A DNA stretch of 64,000 bases, taken from positions 1 to 64,000 of the forward strand of contig CAJOKJ010000020.1 of NCBI GenBank assembly GCA_905235155.1, written 5' to 3'. Both the position numbers and the translations under genes were made by a program. Positions 62,565 through 64,000 of the stretch are shown here, one piece after another; position 1 is the first letter of the stretch, and every line of letters begins with the position of its first letter. The DNA is from Candidatus Gastranaerophilales bacterium. Its GTDB lineage: Bacteria > Cyanobacteriota > Vampirovibrionia > Gastranaerophilales > Gastranaerophilaceae. Under the pieces are notes generated by a model, which saw only the letters and a program-made list of their open reading frames with translations, was not told the DNA's origin and did no database searches.

Positions 62565-62594
62565 AATACAACATTTTATAAAAAATGTTGTATT
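62565..62594. repeat. Right crossover-type site, 30 bp
   Basis: 11-bp arms AATACAACATT and AATGTTGTATT around the spacer TTATAAAA, the reverse complement of the left spacer. Perfectly symmetrical arms; inverted with respect to 61952-61981. Confidence 0.85.
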
Positions 62595-62790
62595 TATAAA
62601 AAGTTTGTATAAACGGCACTATATGCTGCTACACAGTATACATTTTTAAAGTCGTTTTTTGTACTACTTAAGCGGTTATTATTCATTTGATTTTTACATG
62701 TGTTTGTTTTAGTATTTTGTTGATTAAGGAGTGCCGGGTTGGAAATAAAAAACTTACCGGCGAGTACATATAAATTAAGGAGAATGCGAA
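62595..62790 (+). other. metK leader region with a GC-rich hairpin
   Basis: About 196 bp without a supported gene. It contains a GCCGG / CCGGC stem (62733-62737 with 62757-62761) and two TTAAGGAG words, at 62724-62731 and just before metK. It does not show the conserved core of the SAM-I or SAM-II riboswitches by eye. In the present orientation it is transcribed from the outward promoter of the invertible segment if that promoter is active. Confidence 0.35.
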
Positions 62791-64000
62791 ATGGCATCAA
62801 AAAACTTTTTATTTACGTCTGAATCCGTAACTGAAGGTCATCCTGACAAAGTTTGCGATCAAATTTCAGATGCAATTTTAGACGAATTTTTAACAAAAGA
62901 CAACAAATCACGTGTTGCCGCAGAAACAACCGTAACAACAGGTATGGCACTTGTTTGCGGTGAAATCACATCCGATTGTTATGTAGATATTCCTCAAGTT
63001 GTTAGAAATACAATTAAAAATATCGGTTACATTGGTGAAAACGGTGGAGGGTTCGACTACAAAACTTGTGCCGTTTTAACAAGTATTGATGAACAATCAA
63101 CAGATATCGCCGGCGGTGTAAACAAAGCACTTGAATCAAGAAATAATAATGCTGATACCTCAAACAGCGAAACAGAAGACATCGGTGCAGGCGATCAAGG
63201 TATTATGTTTGGTTATGCTTGTAACGAAACTCCTGAGTTAATGCCTTTACCTATCAGCCTTGCTCACAAATTATCTTACAGATTATCAAGAGTAAGAAAA
63301 AAAGGTATTGTTGATTACTTAAGACCTGACGGTAAATCACAAGTTACAGTTGAATATGTTGACGGAAAACCTGCAAGAATTCATACAATTCTTATTTCAA
63401 CTCAACACGATCCCGTTATCGGTACAGAAAGCGACAATCAAAAAGTTCAATCAATAATTGAAAAAGACCTAAAAGAACACGTTATTAACTACGTATTCAA
63501 AAATGAAACCATAAAACCTGATGAAAATACAATTATTTTAATCAATCCGTCAGGACGTTTCGTAATCGGCGGCCCTCAAGGTGATGCAGGATTAACGGGA
63601 AGAAAAATTATTGTAGATACATACGGCGGTTATTCTCGTCACGGTGGCGGTGCTTTTTCAGGTAAAGATCCAACGAAGGTTGACCGTTCTGCCGCTTATG
63701 CTGCAAGATATGTTGCTAAAAATATAGTAAAGGCAGGTTTGGCTGAAAAATGTGAAATAGAGTTGGCTTATGCTATTGGTGTTGCAGAACCTATTTCAGT
63801 TTTGGTTGATACTTTTGGTACAGGTACAATTTCTGATGAAAATTTATCTGAATTAGTAAGCAAAAATTTTGACTTAAGACCTGTTGGAATTATTAATAAA
63901 TTTGATTTAAGAAATTTACCTTCTAAAAATGGTGGTAAATTCTATCAAAAACTTGCTGCTTATGGTCACATGGGCAGAACAGATTTAGAAGTTCCTTGGG
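62791..64000 (+). CDS. metK: S-adenosylmethionine synthetase (3' end cut by the window edge)
   Basis: Makes SAM from methionine and ATP. 403 codons are visible, so only the last few residues are missing. [24 protein letters not shown] (cited in parts: EGHPDK), [35 protein letters not shown] (cited in parts: [13 protein letters not shown]), [23 protein letters not shown] (cited in parts: GGGAFSGKD) and VAYA-type [11 protein letters not shown] supply the ATP, methionine, Mg2+ and K+ sites. AAGGAG lies 8 nt before ATG 62791. Confidence 0.96.
   Translation, partial: MASKNFLFTSESVTEGHPDKVCDQISDAILDEFLTKDNKSRVAAETTVTTGMALVCGEITSDCYVDIPQVVRNTIKNIGYIGENGGGFDYKTCAVLTSIDEQSTDIAGGVNKALESRNNNADTSNSETEDIGAGDQGIMFGYACNETPELMPLPISLAHKLSYRLSRVRKKGIVDYLRPDGKSQVTVEYVDGKPARIHTILISTQHDPVIGTESDNQKVQSIIEKDLKEHVINYVFKNETIKPDENTIILINPSGRFVIGGPQGDAGLTGRKIIVDTYGGYSRHGGGAFSGKDPTKVDRSAAYAARYVAKNIVKAGLAEKCEIELAYAIGVAEPISVLVDTFGTGTISDENLSELVSKNFDLRPVGIINKFDLRNLPSKNGGKFYQKLAAYGHMGRTDLEVPW

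Larger units (their letters stand above)
61952..62594. mobile_element. Candidate invertible segment carrying its own tyrosine recombinase
   Basis: A 643-bp unit bounded by 30-bp inverted crossover-type sites. It contains only the recombinase gene and an outward promoter at its right end. No target-site duplication is seen outside the sites, which favours inversion in place over transposition. Function as a switch is inferred from layout. Confidence 0.6.

Noticed and set aside
61952-62594. The 30-bp inverted repeats as transposon ends
   Set aside because: No target-site duplication flanks them, each is internally symmetric with an 8-bp spacer, and the encoded enzyme is a tyrosine recombinase rather than a DDE transposase. 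A transposing element is not fully excluded.
62565-62600. Right-hand 30-bp site as a plain intrinsic terminator of the recombinase gene
   Set aside because: The stem is AT-only apart from two G-C pairs, no T run follows, and the same sequence occurs inverted upstream of the gene where a terminator would make no sense.
62595-62790. SAM-I or SAM-II riboswitch before metK
   Set aside because: The conserved cores of those classes were looked for and not found. Only an unassigned hairpin can be supported.
1-64000. tRNA or rRNA genes
   Set aside because: No T-loop/acceptor pattern or rRNA core sequence was noticed on either strand. This was a reading by eye; a tRNAscan-SE or covariance search would settle it.

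Overview
The window (64 kb, AT-rich) looks like chromosome of a Gram-negative, LPS-bearing gut-type bacterium with cyanobacterial affinities. The most likely source is the non-photosynthetic cyanobacterial sister group Vampirovibrionia/Melainabacteria (for example Gastranaerophilales). This is an inference from gene content: murC-murB-ddl-ftsQ order, a cyanobacterial-type DprA-like (SLOG) protein, LptB/LptF, Mla and LpxK envelope genes, GH57 and GH13 alpha-glucan enzymes, a flagellar cap gene and several class III prepilin-like genes. No rRNA, tRNA or CRISPR array was seen. Most of the window is housekeeping sequence.

Layout. 1-5.7 kb: a gene start leaving the left edge, a GH57 glucan branching enzyme, ndk-tgt, yraN and a dicarboxylate/amino-acid symporter. 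5.7-11.2 kb: minus-strand murC-murB-ddl-ftsQ-nadE. 11.4-17.3 kb: a tripartite RND efflux operon. 17.4-21.3 kb: nadB, a frameshifted nadC, and glnA. 21.3-22 kb: a repeat-rich intergenic stretch with a possible small RNA. 22-30.2 kb: an HD-GYP-like protein, pcrA, then a seven-gene plus-strand operon (SLOG protein, HEAT protein, nudF, HAD phosphatase, ispF, gloA, gmhA). 30.3-35.3 kb: a 52-residue protein, a prepilin with a poly-G tract and an inserted repeat, a frameshifted nupC, an exported unknown and dxr. 35.3-43.4 kb: an orphan solute-binding lipoprotein, lptB-lptF-NAGPA, mlaE-mlaF-mlaD (interrupted by an in-frame TGA), lpxK and nth. 43.4-47.3 kb: rny-ymdB-PHP-prepilin. 47.6-54.1 kb: pepA, a small XRE locus, ftsZ, an exported NTF2-like protein and aroC-aroK-aroB. 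54.1-60.1 kb: fliD and a GH13-like protein split by a frameshift. 60.6-62.6 kb: a cysteine-rich pseudopilin next to a FimB-sized tyrosine recombinase. 62.8 kb to the end: metK.

The most interesting structure is at 61.9-62.6 kb. A 180-residue tyrosine recombinase lies between two 30-bp sites that are inverted copies of each other (29/30 identical). Each site has 11-bp inverted arms around an asymmetric 8-bp spacer, the architecture of a tyrosine-recombinase crossover site. A strong extended -10 promoter, nearly identical to the one before ftsZ, sits just inside the right-hand site and points outward. The left-hand site abuts the Shine-Dalgarno sequence of the cysteine-rich pseudopilin gene. 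Inversion would therefore place the promoter directly in front of the pseudopilin. This is the predicted layout of a self-contained phase switch, functionally analogous to fimS/FimB-FimE.

A second possible contingency locus is the nine-G tract at the start of another prepilin gene (31.55 kb). A caution for the whole window: nadC, nupC, the GH13 gene and the pseudopilin tail each carry a single apparent frameshift, and mlaD has an in-frame stop. Some of these may be assembly or base-calling errors rather than biology.
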